The translations under genes were made by a program, and so were the position numbers. Of a stretch of 64,000 nucleotides of DNA, positions 46,316 through 55,581 are shown in pieces. The notes below the pieces were generated by a model that was not told the origin of the DNA, did no database searches, and worked only from the letters and a program-made list of their open reading frames with translations. How positions within the stretch are numbered: the stretch's first letter is position 1; every line of letters starts with the position of its first letter. This DNA is from Caulobacteraceae bacterium (GTDB lineage: Bacteria > Pseudomonadota > Alphaproteobacteria > Caulobacterales > Caulobacteraceae): contig JAIYCQ010000032.1 in assembly GCA_027487945.1 (NCBI GenBank), positions 30,048-94,047 of the forward strand, in the 5' to 3' direction.

Positions 46316-47262
46316 GCCGCCGCTCCGCCGCGGGCGCAGAAGGCCGCGACCTCAGACAGCACCGCCTCCGCGCCGGAGATGTAGCCCCCCTCCCGACCCC
46401 AGAGGCCGGCGTGGCGGGTGCGCATGTCCTCCTGATGCAGGCGGGCGCTCGTCTCGGGCATCGCCCCGCCGGTCGCCGCCGCGAAGACGCGCCCTGCCTC
46501 CAGCGGCTCGGGCGACAGGTGGAGGACCTCCAGCCCTTGCTCCAGCCCCAGGCCGATATCGGCCCAGAGCCGGTCCATCGCGTAGTACTGGAACCGCGAG
46601 GCGGGGTTGGTGAACTGGATCGCCGACAGGCCCAGCGCCGTAACCGCCTCGTCGAAAGCGGGACGGCGGCCGGTGGCCTCCAGAGCGTCGCGATCGATCG
46701 CGAACAGGCCCAGGGCCGGATCGGGCCGGTAGAGATCGTCGAGGCGGGCGGCGAGTTCGGCGGGCAGGCGCTCCCGCAGGGTCTGCAGCGGCGCCTCGCC
46801 CAGCAGGCTCGGCATCGGGTTGAGGATGTCGAACAGGAAGTTCTTCTTCAGCCCGGCGCCGAACAGGGCCGGCAGCCGCACGACAAGACAGTGGTCGAAA
46901 CGCTCCGCGCAGGCCCGCTCGAGGGCCCGGCGGTTGACGCCGTAGGCGGTGCTTTCCTGGAACCCGGCGGCGTCCTCATCGGCCGCCGTGAAGTCGGCGA
47001 ACACGGCGATGGTCGAGACGAGCACGAAGCGACGGGCCTCCAGGCGGCCCAGCTGGTCGATCAGGCCGCTGATCCGCTCGGCGTCGCGGTCGGGGAAACG
47101 GTTGGCCTCCATCATCGAGCCGGGCGCGGCGGCGCAGACCACGGTGTCGAAGGCGCGGCCGCTCGCCTCGCCGATGGTGCGGCTGTTGTAGCCGACGCCG
47201 AAGGCATGCTGCGCCGACAGGTGTCCGCCGACGAATCCGGTGCTGCCGATCAGCGCGTCCAT
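46312..47262 (-). CDS. NAD(P)-binding SDR-like sugar-modifying protein, atypical active site
   Basis: A 316-residue protein starting MDALIGSTGFVGGHLS, a Rossmann GxxGFxG variant (GSTGFVGG). It then has VVCAAAPGSMMEANRFPDRD, FVLVSTIAVFADF and ESTAYGVNRRALERAC. The Tyr of the SDR active site is followed by Arg, not Lys, at position +4 (YGVNR). The C-terminal half has no motif I recognise. It could be a reductase with altered chemistry or a noncatalytic binder. It starts the coupled chain of six and is 34 bases from the polytopic membrane-protein gene upstream. Confidence 0.7.
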   Translation of the reverse strand: MDALIGSTGFVGGHLSAQHAFGVGYNSRTIGEASGRAFDTVVCAAAPGSMMEANRFPDRDAERISGLIDQLGRLEARRFVLVSTIAVFADFTAADEDAAGFQESTAYGVNRRALERACAERFDHCLVVRLPALFGAGLKKNFLFDILNPMPSLLGEAPLQTLRERLPAELAARLDDLYRPDPALGLFAIDRDALEATGRRPAFDEAVTALGLSAIQFTNPASRFQYYAMDRLWADIGLGLEQGLEVLHLSPEPLEAGRVFAAATGGAMPETSARLHQEDMRTRHAGLWGREGGYISGAEAVLSEVAAFCARGGAAA

Positions 47263-47296
47263 GGCGGTGCGGTCCTCACAATCCCTGTTGCGGTCT

Positions 47297-48601
47297 TCAG
47301 GCCGGACGCCGCGACAGCCAGAAGGCGCGCGCCTGCTGCGCGGCCATGGCGACCACGTCCATCACCACGTAGATCAGCGCCGGCAGGAAGCCGATATACA
47401 GCAGGACGAAATTGATATGCGTCTGCGTATAGGAATGCCCCTTGGCGAACAGGTACCAGGAGAAGGGTACGAAGGCGTAGACCGCGAGCAGCCAGAAGGC
47501 CCGCGCCCGTCCGGGACGTCGGCTGACGAACATCCAGGCCAGGCCCGCCAGCGCCAGGGCGAGCAGCGCCAGGAACAGCTTGCCCGGGAGGATCATGCGC
47601 CGCTGCTCGGGCCAGTCGAAGAGGTAGATGCGGAACACATCCAGGGGCGTGGCGCGCAGCGACTCGGCGGCCTCCCCCGTGAAACGTGAGGCGTCGCCAT
47701 AGGTCCGGCGGGCGATGTCCTGCTCGTACATGGCCCGGATGCCGTCGATGATGGTCTCGCCCCGGGCCCCGGCATGGATCAGGAAGGCGACGACAAATCC
47801 GGCCACGCAGACGGCCATCACGGTCGCGGCCATGACGAAGTCCGGCTTCGGATCGGTGCGCCGCTTGTCGAAGTAGGGCCCGACCATGAACACCGCGGCG
47901 GCCAGCACGGCCACCGAGGTCAGATACTCGTAGTTGATCAGACACTTCAGCGTCACGGCCGCGCCGACCGCGACCAGGAGGAGGCGTCGGTTCCAGAGCC
48001 CTTCGGCGCTGTAGAGGAAGGCCGCCGCAAGCGCCGGCAGCAACAGCACGAACGGGTTCCAGTAGAGGTTCCGCGCAAAGGCGATGAACCAGGGCGACAG
48101 GGCCATGCCGATCAGGAACAGCGTCGCGAAGCGTGGGCCGAAAATGACCAGGTATCGACGGAACAGGGCGACCAGCACCACCGCGGTCAGCAGGGACGGG
48201 ATGAGCTGCAGCGCGCCCAGGCTGTCGAGCGGCGTGTGGCCGTGCAGGAAGCCATAGACCGGCTGCTGAAGACCGTACTGGGTCGGATAGTCCGCAAAGC
48301 GCAGGTCGGCCGCCGCGACGGCGTCCGGTTGCTGGAAGATCCTGTAGGTCTGGCCGATCGAGCCCTTCTCGTCGAAGGGTTCCAGATAGACCTTGCCGAG
48401 GTTGGCCCCGCGCTTGTCCATGCCGAGGTCGTCGGCAACGATGCCGCCCATCACGCGGGCCTGGCCGTTGGCCTGGAAGGTCTCGAAGAACTTGCGCGGC
48501 GCGACGCCGCCCGCGTTGAACTGGAAGATCGCCCAGAGGCAGATCGCCAGCACCACGAACGGGCCATGACGAAACACGTCCGCCCTGAATGTCTGAAACA
48601 T
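47297..48601 (-). CDS. Polytopic membrane protein, GT-C-like
   Basis: A 434-residue integral membrane protein with about nine to eleven TM helices and one large loop near the N-terminus (roughly residues 35-130, between FNAGGVAPRKFF and FLHGHTPLDSLGALQ). This layout and segments such as FARNLYWNPFVLLLPALAAAFL and PFSWYLFAKGHSYTQTHINFVL resemble GT-C glycosyltransferases, which use polyprenyl-phosphate sugars on the periplasmic face. That would fit the GtrA/GT2 genes downstream. Catalytic residues are not certain. ATG 48601 is preferred over an upstream in-frame start because the first TM begins soon after. Confidence 0.68.
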   Translation of the reverse strand: MFQTFRADVFRHGPFVVLAICLWAIFQFNAGGVAPRKFFETFQANGQARVMGGIVADDLGMDKRGANLGKVYLEPFDEKGSIGQTYRIFQQPDAVAAADLRFADYPTQYGLQQPVYGFLHGHTPLDSLGALQLIPSLLTAVVLVALFRRYLVIFGPRFATLFLIGMALSPWFIAFARNLYWNPFVLLLPALAAAFLYSAEGLWNRRLLLVAVGAAVTLKCLINYEYLTSVAVLAAAVFMVGPYFDKRRTDPKPDFVMAATVMAVCVAGFVVAFLIHAGARGETIIDGIRAMYEQDIARRTYGDASRFTGEAAESLRATPLDVFRIYLFDWPEQRRMILPGKLFLALLALALAGLAWMFVSRRPGRARAFWLLAVYAFVPFSWYLFAKGHSYTQTHINFVLLYIGFLPALIYVVMDVVAMAAQQARAFWLSRRPA

Positions 48602-48679
48602 CGCGCCCGACCCAGCCCCTGCGAACAGCGTTTCCCTTGGAACGCAAAAGGCATGGCCGCGCAAGGGGGCCGGGCCGGC

Positions 48680-49810
48680 CTAGCGCTTCCGGCCGCGGAG
48701 TTCCTCGAACAGGGCCAGATAGGGCTCGATACAGAGGCGTTCGGAGAAGCGTTCCTCAGCCAGACGACCGGCCGCGCGGGACATTTCGGCGATCTCGGCG
48801 CCGTCCTTTTCAGCCAGGGACAGCAGCGCCCTGGTCAGTGACGCGGAGGATCGCGCCTCGAAGAGAAAGCCGGTGACGCCCGGTTCGATGGCGTGGCGAC
48901 AGCCCTCGACATCGCTGACCAGGGATACGCGGCCCATGCTCGCCGCCTCGAGCACGGTGCGCGGCATGCCCTCGCGGTAGCTGGGCAGAACGAGACACTC
49001 CGCCTGGCGGAGGGCCTGGCGCACGTCGGAGAGCTGACCCAGATATTCGACATCGCCCGCATAGCTGTGGACCTGGTCGAGCGGCACGCGTCCCGGACCG
49101 TCGGTCTCGGGCGGCCCGACCAGCAGGAAGCGCAGATCCGGGCGACTGGCCCGCGCCTCGCGGGCGGCCTGCAGGTACTCCACGACCCCCTTCTCGGCGA
49201 TCAGCCGGGCGACCATGACGAAGACCCGGGCCGGGCGGTCGAGCGGATCGAACGCGAAATGCTCGGTGTTGACCCCCGACCCGGGCAGCACGGCCGTGCG
49301 CCGCCCGATCGACAGCCGGATGCGTTCGAAATGCTCCAGATCGCTCGGGTTCTGGAAGAAGGTGGCGTGCGCGCGGCCGTTGGCGACGCCGTACAGGCGC
49401 CGGACGACACGATGCTTGGGATGGTTGCTGAGGAAGGCGGTGCCCAGTCCCGAGACATTCGTCACATAGGGAATGCCCAGCGGCAGGCAGGCCAGGCTGA
49501 CCGCGAAGTTGGCCTTGAAGGTGAAGGAGAACACGACGCTGGGGCGCACGCGCCGCAGCACGGCGTTGATCCGATGGACCACGCCCAGCTCATGGACGGG
49601 ATCCAGGCTGCGGAGCTTCCAGTCGAGCGCCACCACCTCACAGCCCATGGCCACCAGGCTGTCGGCCCCGTCCCCGCCCTGACCCAGGCAGACCACGCGG
49701 ACGCCATCGGCGAGGAAGCGTTCGATCGTCCCGCGGCGGAAGTTGGCGAGATAGAAGAGCTTGTTGGCGCAGAAGGCGACGCAGGGGCGGTCATCACGCT
49801 CGTCGGCCAC
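48680..49810 (-). CDS. Glycosyltransferase family 4
   Basis: A 376-residue GT-B enzyme of the kind found in capsule and exopolysaccharide loci. CVAFCANKLFYLANFRRGTIERFL is the N-terminal acceptor region; VNVSGLGTAFL-like (here VTNVSGLGTAFL), GSGVNTEHF, FVMVARLIAEKGVVEYLQAA, RFLLVGPPETDGPG and PSYREGMPRTVLEAASMGRVSLVSDVEGCR follow. EGMPRTVLEA is the donor-binding E-x7-E motif. It is the first gene of a minus-strand group, divergent from rmlC across a 206-base gap that probably holds promoters both ways, though no clear box is seen. Confidence 0.88.
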   Translation of the reverse strand: MADERDDRPCVAFCANKLFYLANFRRGTIERFLADGVRVVCLGQGGDGADSLVAMGCEVVALDWKLRSLDPVHELGVVHRINAVLRRVRPSVVFSFTFKANFAVSLACLPLGIPYVTNVSGLGTAFLSNHPKHRVVRRLYGVANGRAHATFFQNPSDLEHFERIRLSIGRRTAVLPGSGVNTEHFAFDPLDRPARVFVMVARLIAEKGVVEYLQAAREARASRPDLRFLLVGPPETDGPGRVPLDQVHSYAGDVEYLGQLSDVRQALRQAECLVLPSYREGMPRTVLEAASMGRVSLVSDVEGCRHAIEPGVTGFLFEARSSASLTRALLSLAEKDGAEIAEMSRAAGRLAEERFSERLCIEPYLALFEELRGRKR

Positions 49811-50016
49811 GTCAAACCCCGTCCTGGCGCGGCGCGCATCGCCTCACGCCTCGAATGTCCCGCCTGACGGTCTAGACGATCGCGAGCGGGCAGGCCACGG
49901 CCAGCCCGCCCGGGCGAGGCGAATTGTCTTGGCGCGCGGCGATCCCTTGCGCCATTTTGCCGGCCGGGGCCCGCCCGCCGGGCGACCGGACCGCAAAACG
50001 TCAGCGTTGAGGATCC

Positions 50017-50592
50017 ATGGAAATCGAGCGTCTGGAGATTCCGGAGGTCCTGCTGCTCCGTCCCCGGCGCTTCGCCGATGACCGGGGATTCTTCGTCGAG
50101 TCGTTCAACGCCCAGCGGTTCGCCGAGGCGACCGGCCTGGCGATCAGCTTCGTGCAGGACAACCAGTCGCTGTCCCACGCGGTGGGCACCGTGCGAGGCC
50201 TGCATTTCCAGCGCCCGCCGGCGGCGCAGGCCAAGCTCGTCGGCGTTTCGCAGGGCAGGATCCTGGACGTCGCGGTCGACGTCCGGCGCGGTTCGCCGAC
50301 CTTCGGGCGACATGTCGCCGCCGAGCTGTCGGCCGAGAACGGGCGCCAGATCTTCGTGCCCGAGGGCTTCCTGCACGGCTTCATGACCCTCGAGCCGGAC
50401 ACGCTTGTGTCCTACAAGGTCAATGCCTTCTATAACGCCGCCGCCGACGGTTGTGTGCGGTGGGATGATCCCGACCTGGCCATCGACTGGCCATCGCCCG
50501 GGCCCGCCCGCCTGTCGCCCAAGGACGCCGCCGCCCCGGCCTTCGCCGGGTCCGAGTTCGGTTTCGACTATGTCGCTGGAGAGTTCGCGTGA
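50017..50592 (+). CDS. rmlC: dTDP-4-dehydrorhamnose 3,5-epimerase
   Basis: A 191-residue cupin. [20 protein letters not shown] is the N-terminal signature, [21 protein letters not shown] holds the catalytic His (GLHFQ), then [11 protein letters not shown] and [13 protein letters not shown]. These are diagnostic for RmlC, which epimerises C3 and C5 of dTDP-4-keto-6-deoxyglucose. GAGG lies five bases before the ATG. It is the first of four rhamnose genes; its stop overlaps the rmlB GTG start by four bases. Confidence 0.95.
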   Translation: MEIERLEIPEVLLLRPRRFADDRGFFVESFNAQRFAEATGLAISFVQDNQSLSHAVGTVRGLHFQRPPAAQAKLVGVSQGRILDVAVDVRRGSPTFGRHVAAELSAENGRQIFVPEGFLHGFMTLEPDTLVSYKVNAFYNAAADGCVRWDDPDLAIDWPSPGPARLSPKDAAAPAFAGSEFGFDYVAGEFA

Positions 50593-51647
50593 AGCTGTTG
50601 GTCACCGGAGGCGCCGGGTTCATCGGATCGGCCGTGGTCCGCGCGGCGCTGGCGGACGGCCATGAGGTCGTCGTCGTCGACAAGCTGACCTACTCGGGCA
50701 ACCTGGCCAATCTCGCCGAGGTGGCGGACGGGCCCGGCTATGCGTTCGAGCAGGTCGACATCTGTGACCGCGCCGCCCTGACCGAGGTGTTCGACCGGCA
50801 TCAGCCCGACGCGGTCATGCACCTGGCGGCGGAATCGCACGTCGACCGCTCGATCGACGGCCCGACCGTCTTTGTGCAGACCAACGTCATGGGCACCGCC
50901 GTGCTGCTGGAGGCCGTCCGCGCCTATCGCGCCACACTGCCGGCCGAGGCCGCCGCCGCCTTCGTCTTCCACCATGTCTCGACCGACGAGGTGTTCGGAG
51001 AACTGGGCGAAACGGGCGCCTTCGACGAGACCACCCCCTACGCGCCGAGCTCGCCCTACTCGGCCTCCAAGGCCGCATCGGACCTTCTGGTCCAGGCCTG
51101 GGGCCGCACCTTCGGCATCCCCTTTGTGCTGACCAACTGCTCCAACAACTACGGCCCGCGTCAATTTCCCGAGAAACTGATCCCGGTGGTCGTGCTGGCC
51201 GCGCTCGAGGGGCGACCGATCCCGGTCTACGGCAAGGGCGCCAACGTGCGCGACTGGCTGCATGTCGAGGATCACGCCGAGGCGCTGCTGCTGGTCCTGC
51301 GCAAGGGCCGGCGGGGCGAGACCTACTGCATCGGGGGCGAGGCGGAGCTGTCCAACCTGGACCTGGTCCGTCGCCTTTGCGCGATCATGGACCGGCTGCG
51401 CCCGGACGGCGCCCCGCATGACCGGCTGATCACCTTCGTCGCCGACCGGCCGGGCCACGATACCCGCTACGCCATCGACATCGCCCGCATCCGCGGCGAG
51501 CTCGGCTGGACCCCGGGCAAGTCCCTCGACGAGGGGCTGGAGGCGACCGTGCGCTGGTATCTGGACAGCGAGGCCTGGTGGGCGCCGCTGCGCAGGTCCG
51601 GGGCCGGGGCGGGCGAGCGGCTCGGTCTGTCCGTCGCCGCGACCTGA
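50589..51647 (+). CDS. rmlB: dTDP-glucose 4,6-dehydratase
   Basis: A 352-residue extended [15 protein letters not shown] is the NAD site near the N-terminus, [15 protein letters not shown] is the RmlB hallmark, [12 protein letters not shown] holds the catalytic Thr-Asp-Glu, [12 protein letters not shown] holds Tyr-x3-Lys, and [17 protein letters not shown] and [16 protein letters not shown] follow. It converts dTDP-glucose to dTDP-4-keto-6-deoxyglucose. The start is GTG within a GTGA overlap with rmlC, so the two are translationally coupled. Confidence 0.96.
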   Translation: MKLLVTGGAGFIGSAVVRAALADGHEVVVVDKLTYSGNLANLAEVADGPGYAFEQVDICDRAALTEVFDRHQPDAVMHLAAESHVDRSIDGPTVFVQTNVMGTAVLLEAVRAYRATLPAEAAAAFVFHHVSTDEVFGELGETGAFDETTPYAPSSPYSASKAASDLLVQAWGRTFGIPFVLTNCSNNYGPRQFPEKLIPVVVLAALEGRPIPVYGKGANVRDWLHVEDHAEALLLVLRKGRRGETYCIGGEAELSNLDLVRRLCAIMDRLRPDGAPHDRLITFVADRPGHDTRYAIDIARIRGELGWTPGKSLDEGLEATVRWYLDSEAWWAPLRRSGAGAGERLGLSVAAT

Positions 51648-51648
51648 C

Positions 51649-52536
51649 ATGCGCGCCCTGCTCTTTGGACCCGGCGGCCAGCTCGGCCGTGAGCTTCAGG
51701 ATCGCGCCGCCGCCCACGGTGTGTCTCTGGTCCTCGTTGACCGGGCGATGGCCGACCTGACAGACGCCGGCGCTGTGGCCCGGGCGGTTCAGGACGCCGA
51801 CGTCGATATCGTCATCAATGCCGCCGCCTACACCGCGGTGGACCAGGCCGAGACGGAAGAGGCTGTGGCCCAGGCGGTGAACGCCGCCGCCCCGGCCGCC
51901 ATGGCCCGGGCCTGCGCCGCGCGCGGCCTGCCGCTGATCCACGTCTCCACCGACTATGTCTTCGACGGCGCCGGGTCGGCGCCCTGGCGGGAGACCGACC
52001 CGGTCGGGCCGATCGGCGCCTATGGACGCAGCAAGCTGGCCGGCGAAGCCGCCATCGCCGAGGTCGGCGGCCGCCACCTCATCGTGCGGACGTCGTGGGT
52101 GTTTTCGCCCTACGGACGGAACTTCGTGAAAACCATGCTGTCACTGGCAGGCCGGCCGGAGTTGCGTGTCGTCGACGACCAGCACGGCCGGCCGACCGCC
52201 GCCGGCGACCTCGCCGAGGCGCTGCTCGTCGCCGCCCGGCGGATGGTCGAAACGCCCGACGGTCCCGTTCAGGGCCTGCTCCACTTCGCAGGCGAAGGCG
52301 CGACGACCTGGCGGATGTTCGCCGAGGCCATCTTCGCCGCCGCCGGCGGGGCGGCGCCGACCATCGTGCCGGTCACGACCAGCGAGTATCCGACCCCGGC
52401 GCGGCGACCGGCCAATTCCGTGCTGGATTGCACCCGGGTCGAGGCGCTACTCGGGCTGCGGCCACGCCCCTGGCGCGACGGCCTCGCCGAAACACTCCGC
52501 AGGCTGGCGGAACGGTCTGGAGACCTGAAGGCATGA
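51649..52536 (+). CDS. rmlD: dTDP-4-dehydrorhamnose reductase
   Basis: A 295-residue [14 protein letters not shown] is the N-terminal NADPH loop, [14 protein letters not shown] and VSTDYVFDG are family marks, the catalytic pair is Tyr-x3-Lys in [11 protein letters not shown], and [18 protein letters not shown] follows. It makes dTDP-L-rhamnose from the RmlC product. The start is one base after the rmlB stop; the stop overlaps rmlA by ATGA. All four rhamnose genes are thus one transcription unit. Confidence 0.95.
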   Translation: MRALLFGPGGQLGRELQDRAAAHGVSLVLVDRAMADLTDAGAVARAVQDADVDIVINAAAYTAVDQAETEEAVAQAVNAAAPAAMARACAARGLPLIHVSTDYVFDGAGSAPWRETDPVGPIGAYGRSKLAGEAAIAEVGGRHLIVRTSWVFSPYGRNFVKTMLSLAGRPELRVVDDQHGRPTAAGDLAEALLVAARRMVETPDGPVQGLLHFAGEGATTWRMFAEAIFAAAGGAAPTIVPVTTSEYPTPARRPANSVLDCTRVEALLGLRPRPWRDGLAETLRRLAERSGDLKA

Positions 52537-53417
52537 GACGCGGCATTATCCTGGCGGGCGGCGCGGGCACCCGGCTGCACCCGCTGACCCTGGCGGTCTC
52601 CAAGCAGCTGCTGCCGGTCTACGACAAGCCGATGATCTATTATCCGCTCTCGGTGCTGATGCTGGCCGGCATCCGCGAGATCCTGATCATCACCACCCCG
52701 GAGGACCAGGCCGGGTTCAAGCGCCTCCTGGGCGACGGCTCGGCCCTCGGGGTTCGCTTCGAGTATGTGGTTCAGCCCAGTCCGGACGGGCTGGCCCAGG
52801 CCTTCATCCTCGGCGAGGACTTCCTCGAGGGCGGGCCGAGCGCGCTGATCCTCGGTGACAACATCTTCTACGGATCGGGCTTCAGCGGCCAGCTGGCCCG
52901 CGCCTCGGCCCGTGTCGATGGCGCCACAGTCTTTGGCTATCGTGTCGCCGATCCCGAGCGCTACGGCATCGCCACCGTGGACGGCGCCGGAAAAGTGACC
53001 AGCGTGGAGGAGAAGCCGGAGCGCCCCCGGTCGAACCTGGCGATCACGGGCCTCTATTTTTACGACGGCCGGGCGAGCGAGCTGGCGCGGGGCATGAAAC
53101 CCTCCCATCGCGGCGAACTTGAGATCACCGATCTGAACCGGCTCTATCTGGAAGCCGATGCCCTGAATCTGGAAGTCCTGGGCCGCGGCTTCGCCTGGCT
53201 GGACACCGGCACGCACGAATCCCTTATCCAGGCGGGGGAATTCGTGCGCACGATCGAGCAGCGGCAGGGGCTTCGGGTCGGCTGTATCGAAGAGATCGCG
53301 CTGCTCAAGGGCTGGATCGACGCCGACCAGGTGGAGCGTCTGGCCGCCGGCTCCAAGAGCGCCTACGCTGGCTATCTGCGACAGCTGGCTGCGGCCGGGC
53401 GGGACGGCTCGGCCTGA
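52533..53417 (+). CDS. rmlA: Glucose-1-phosphate thymidylyltransferase
   Basis: A 294-residue nucleotidyltransferase. [16 protein letters not shown] with the following [17 protein letters not shown] is the nucleotide- and substrate-binding N-terminus. [19 protein letters not shown] (catalytic Asp), EKPERPRSN and [11 protein letters not shown] complete the RmlA pattern. It joins dTTP and glucose-1-phosphate, the first step to dTDP-rhamnose, and is normally inhibited by dTDP-rhamnose. It is the last gene of the rml unit. No strong terminator follows. Confidence 0.96.
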   Translation: MRRGIILAGGAGTRLHPLTLAVSKQLLPVYDKPMIYYPLSVLMLAGIREILIITTPEDQAGFKRLLGDGSALGVRFEYVVQPSPDGLAQAFILGEDFLEGGPSALILGDNIFYGSGFSGQLARASARVDGATVFGYRVADPERYGIATVDGAGKVTSVEEKPERPRSNLAITGLYFYDGRASELARGMKPSHRGELEITDLNRLYLEADALNLEVLGRGFAWLDTGTHESLIQAGEFVRTIEQRQGLRVGCIEEIALLKGWIDADQVERLAAGSKSAYAGYLRQLAAAGRDGSA

Positions 53418-53655
53418 ATCTTTTCGCCGGCCGGATTTCCGAGACGGAATGTTCACTTTCGTGCGTTAATCATAGTTGGAAAGGCTTGCTTTCGGGAACG
53501 CAAACGCCGCGAGCACGCTCTGTCTGTTTATTGGTCGGACTGCCCTCGGCCGCCTCTTCGCAACATTCTACCCGTTGCGGTGTTCGGTCGCAGAAGGTAA
53601 GAAGACATCGATCAATCGGTGTTCCAGGTCGGAACCCCTTGAGGGGAGTTACAGG

Positions 53656-54135
53656 ATGTTTCGTAGCATTGCTGCGTTTGCCGCGATCGGCACGCTGCTC
53701 GCGGGTCAGACCGCCGTCGCGGCCGAGGGGGCTCGCCTGAGCGGTGTTTCCGGATCGGTCATGATCAGCCAGAACGGTCGCTTCGTGCCGGCCTCGAATG
53801 GCGCTCTCCTTCGTGCCGGCGACCGCGTGGTCGCGTCGAGCGGCTCCGCTCGCGTCGTCTACGGCGACGGCTGCAACGTCGCCGTGTCGGCCCGCTCGAT
53901 GGCCACGATCGCGGCGGCCTCGCCCTGCGTCGGCGGCTCCAGCGGCGTCGTGAAAATCTCGGCCAAGGACGGTGATGACCGGACGGGCGGCACGGCGGGT
54001 TACGGCGGCGGCAGCGGCGGTGGCTTCGGCGGCTTCGGCGGCACCGACTTCTACCTCTGGGCCGGCTTCGGCCTCATCACCGGTGGCGCTGTCGCCGCTG
54101 CGCTGGATGATGACTCGGATCCGAACAGCCCCTAG
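53656..54135 (+). CDS. Secreted FecR-like protein with Gly-rich linker and C-terminal TM
   Basis: A 159-residue protein. The signal peptide covers about residues 1-23 (FRSIAAFAAIGTLLAGQTAVAAEG). The domain GVSGSVMISQNGRFVPASNGALLRAGDRV, then SSGSARVVYGDGC, resembles FecR-type beta domains, which occur in envelope proteins of polysaccharide loci. A Gly-rich linker (GGGSGGGFGGFGG) leads to a hydrophobic helix YLWAGFGLITGGAVAAAL and an acidic tail. Two Cys may pair. The start has GAGGGGAGTTACAGG before it. The 238-base gap upstream is comparatively AT-rich and probably holds its promoter, though no box is convincing. Role unknown; perhaps assembly or sensing of the polymer. Confidence 0.7.
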   Translation: MFRSIAAFAAIGTLLAGQTAVAAEGARLSGVSGSVMISQNGRFVPASNGALLRAGDRVVASSGSARVVYGDGCNVAVSARSMATIAAASPCVGGSSGVVKISAKDGDDRTGGTAGYGGGSGGGFGGFGGTDFYLWAGFGLITGGAVAAALDDDSDPNSP

Positions 54136-54163
54136 GCTTCGGACTCCACTGCGAGAACTTCGG

Positions 54164-54191
54164 CTCCCCCATCGGTCCGACCGTGGGGGAG
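54164..54191 (+). terminator. Strong rho-independent terminator after the FecR-like gene
   Basis: CTCCCCCA pairs with TGGGGGAG, and CGG with CCG inside, giving an 11-bp stem with one bulged T and a TCCGA loop; TCTTCGTTT follows. It lies 28 bases after the stop codon and should separate this gene from the next. Confidence 0.8.
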
Positions 54192-54339
54192 TCTTCGTTT
54201 AAGGCTGCCGACTCCGGCTCGGGTGCGGGGCGAGCATGCAAGGCGGCGCGGACCAGCGGGCCTCTCCATGCCGGGCCCCATGCCCCTGTCGGGCGCCTCC
54301 GGCCGCTGACGGTATCCCGGGGAAGATCAGGCGCCGACC

Positions 54340-55581
54340 ATGCAGTATCCGGAAAGTCAGGCCGCGACGGTCAGCATCTCTTCCGACCGCTCGTTCCTGT
54401 GGCGGCTGTGCATCTCGGCCTGGGTCCTCCGGCTCGCCATCGTTATCCTGTACGCCGTGACTGACGCGATCCGGCAGTTCAAACTGTCGCCCGACCACAT
54501 GCGCTACGACACAGAGGGCGTGTGGGTGATGAACGCCATGAACTATGGCGACTTCGCCCTGAAGAGCTGGATCGACGACGGCTGGTTCCAGTTCGTCGGA
54601 CTCATCTACTACCTGCTCTGGCCGTCACCCTTCCTGATCCAGCTGATCAACATCACGCTGAGCACCCTCACCGTGATCCCGTTGTTCCTGATGGTCCGGG
54701 AACTCAACAGCGACGTCCGGGTGCAGCGATTCTATGCCGTGCTGATCGCCTTCTTCCCGTCGATCATGTTCTGGTCGACCCTGATGCTGAAGGACGCCGC
54801 CGGCATCCTCGCCGTGTCCCTGGTCATCTACGGCGTCTTCGTGCTGCGGCAACGCTTCGCCCTGTGGCCGCTGCTGGGCCTCCTCGCGGGGCTGGTGATC
54901 TTCATCGGCACCCGCACCTATCTGCTGATCGTCATCGTCATGCTGATGCCGGCCGCCTTCCTGCTGTTCCCGGCCGGCAGGAGCCGGATTCCCTGGCGGA
55001 TCATCGTCCTGCCCGCCCTTATCGGGCTCGTCCCCATGGCCATCGGCTACGGCTACTTTGCCTCGGGCGAGTTCCAGAGGTCGATGTATTTCGACATCGA
55101 GTACATCAACCACGTCCGCGGGGCGATGGCGACGGGCTCCGGGGCCCTCTTCGAGGACGGCAGTCACGCCTGGGGTCAGGGCATCGGCTCGGACATCTGG
55201 CTGGCGGTGACCACGCTGTTCGCCATCTTCGTGCCGGTCAATCCGTTCGAGGTGGCCAACGTGCGGCAGCTGGCGGCGCTGCCGTTCGTGCTGATGATGT
55301 TCTACCTGTTCCCGCCGCTCATTCGGGGGCTGCAGCAGATGTGGCGGTCGCGACGCCTGACGGCCCCGATCATGATCATCGCCAGCGGCGTGCTCGCCGT
55401 CTACATCGGTGGCACCTCCAACACCGGGGCGCTGTTCCGCTGGACGGCCCAGGTGATGCCCTACTTCCTGCTGGCGATCGCCCTGACGGCCTTCGTCCGT
55501 CGCCGCAGCCTGCTGGCCCGCTTCGCGACCTGGACGGTGATGGCGTTCAGCCAGCCGCGCCGGATCGCGGCCGTCTACTGA
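54340..55581 (+). CDS. Polytopic membrane protein of polysaccharide locus (GT-C/EpsG-like)
   Basis: A 413-residue integral membrane protein with about ten TM helices. The large loop after the first TM (AIRQFKLSPDHMRYDTEGVWVMNAMNYGDF), with its Asp/Glu-rich start, resembles GT-C glycosyltransferases; other parts (FFPSIMFWSTLMLKDAAGILAVSL) recall EpsG/Wzy-type polymerases. Either a polymerase or a periplasmic transferase is possible. The start lies 150 bases past the terminator with no clear promoter. Its stop overlaps the convergent O-antigen-ligase gene by seven bases. Confidence 0.7.
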   Translation: MQYPESQAATVSISSDRSFLWRLCISAWVLRLAIVILYAVTDAIRQFKLSPDHMRYDTEGVWVMNAMNYGDFALKSWIDDGWFQFVGLIYYLLWPSPFLIQLINITLSTLTVIPLFLMVRELNSDVRVQRFYAVLIAFFPSIMFWSTLMLKDAAGILAVSLVIYGVFVLRQRFALWPLLGLLAGLVIFIGTRTYLLIVIVMLMPAAFLLFPAGRSRIPWRIIVLPALIGLVPMAIGYGYFASGEFQRSMYFDIEYINHVRGAMATGSGALFEDGSHAWGQGIGSDIWLAVTTLFAIFVPVNPFEVANVRQLAALPFVLMMFYLFPPLIRGLQQMWRSRRLTAPIMIIASGVLAVYIGGTSNTGALFRWTAQVMPYFLLAIALTAFVRRRSLLARFATWTVMAFSQPRRIAAVY

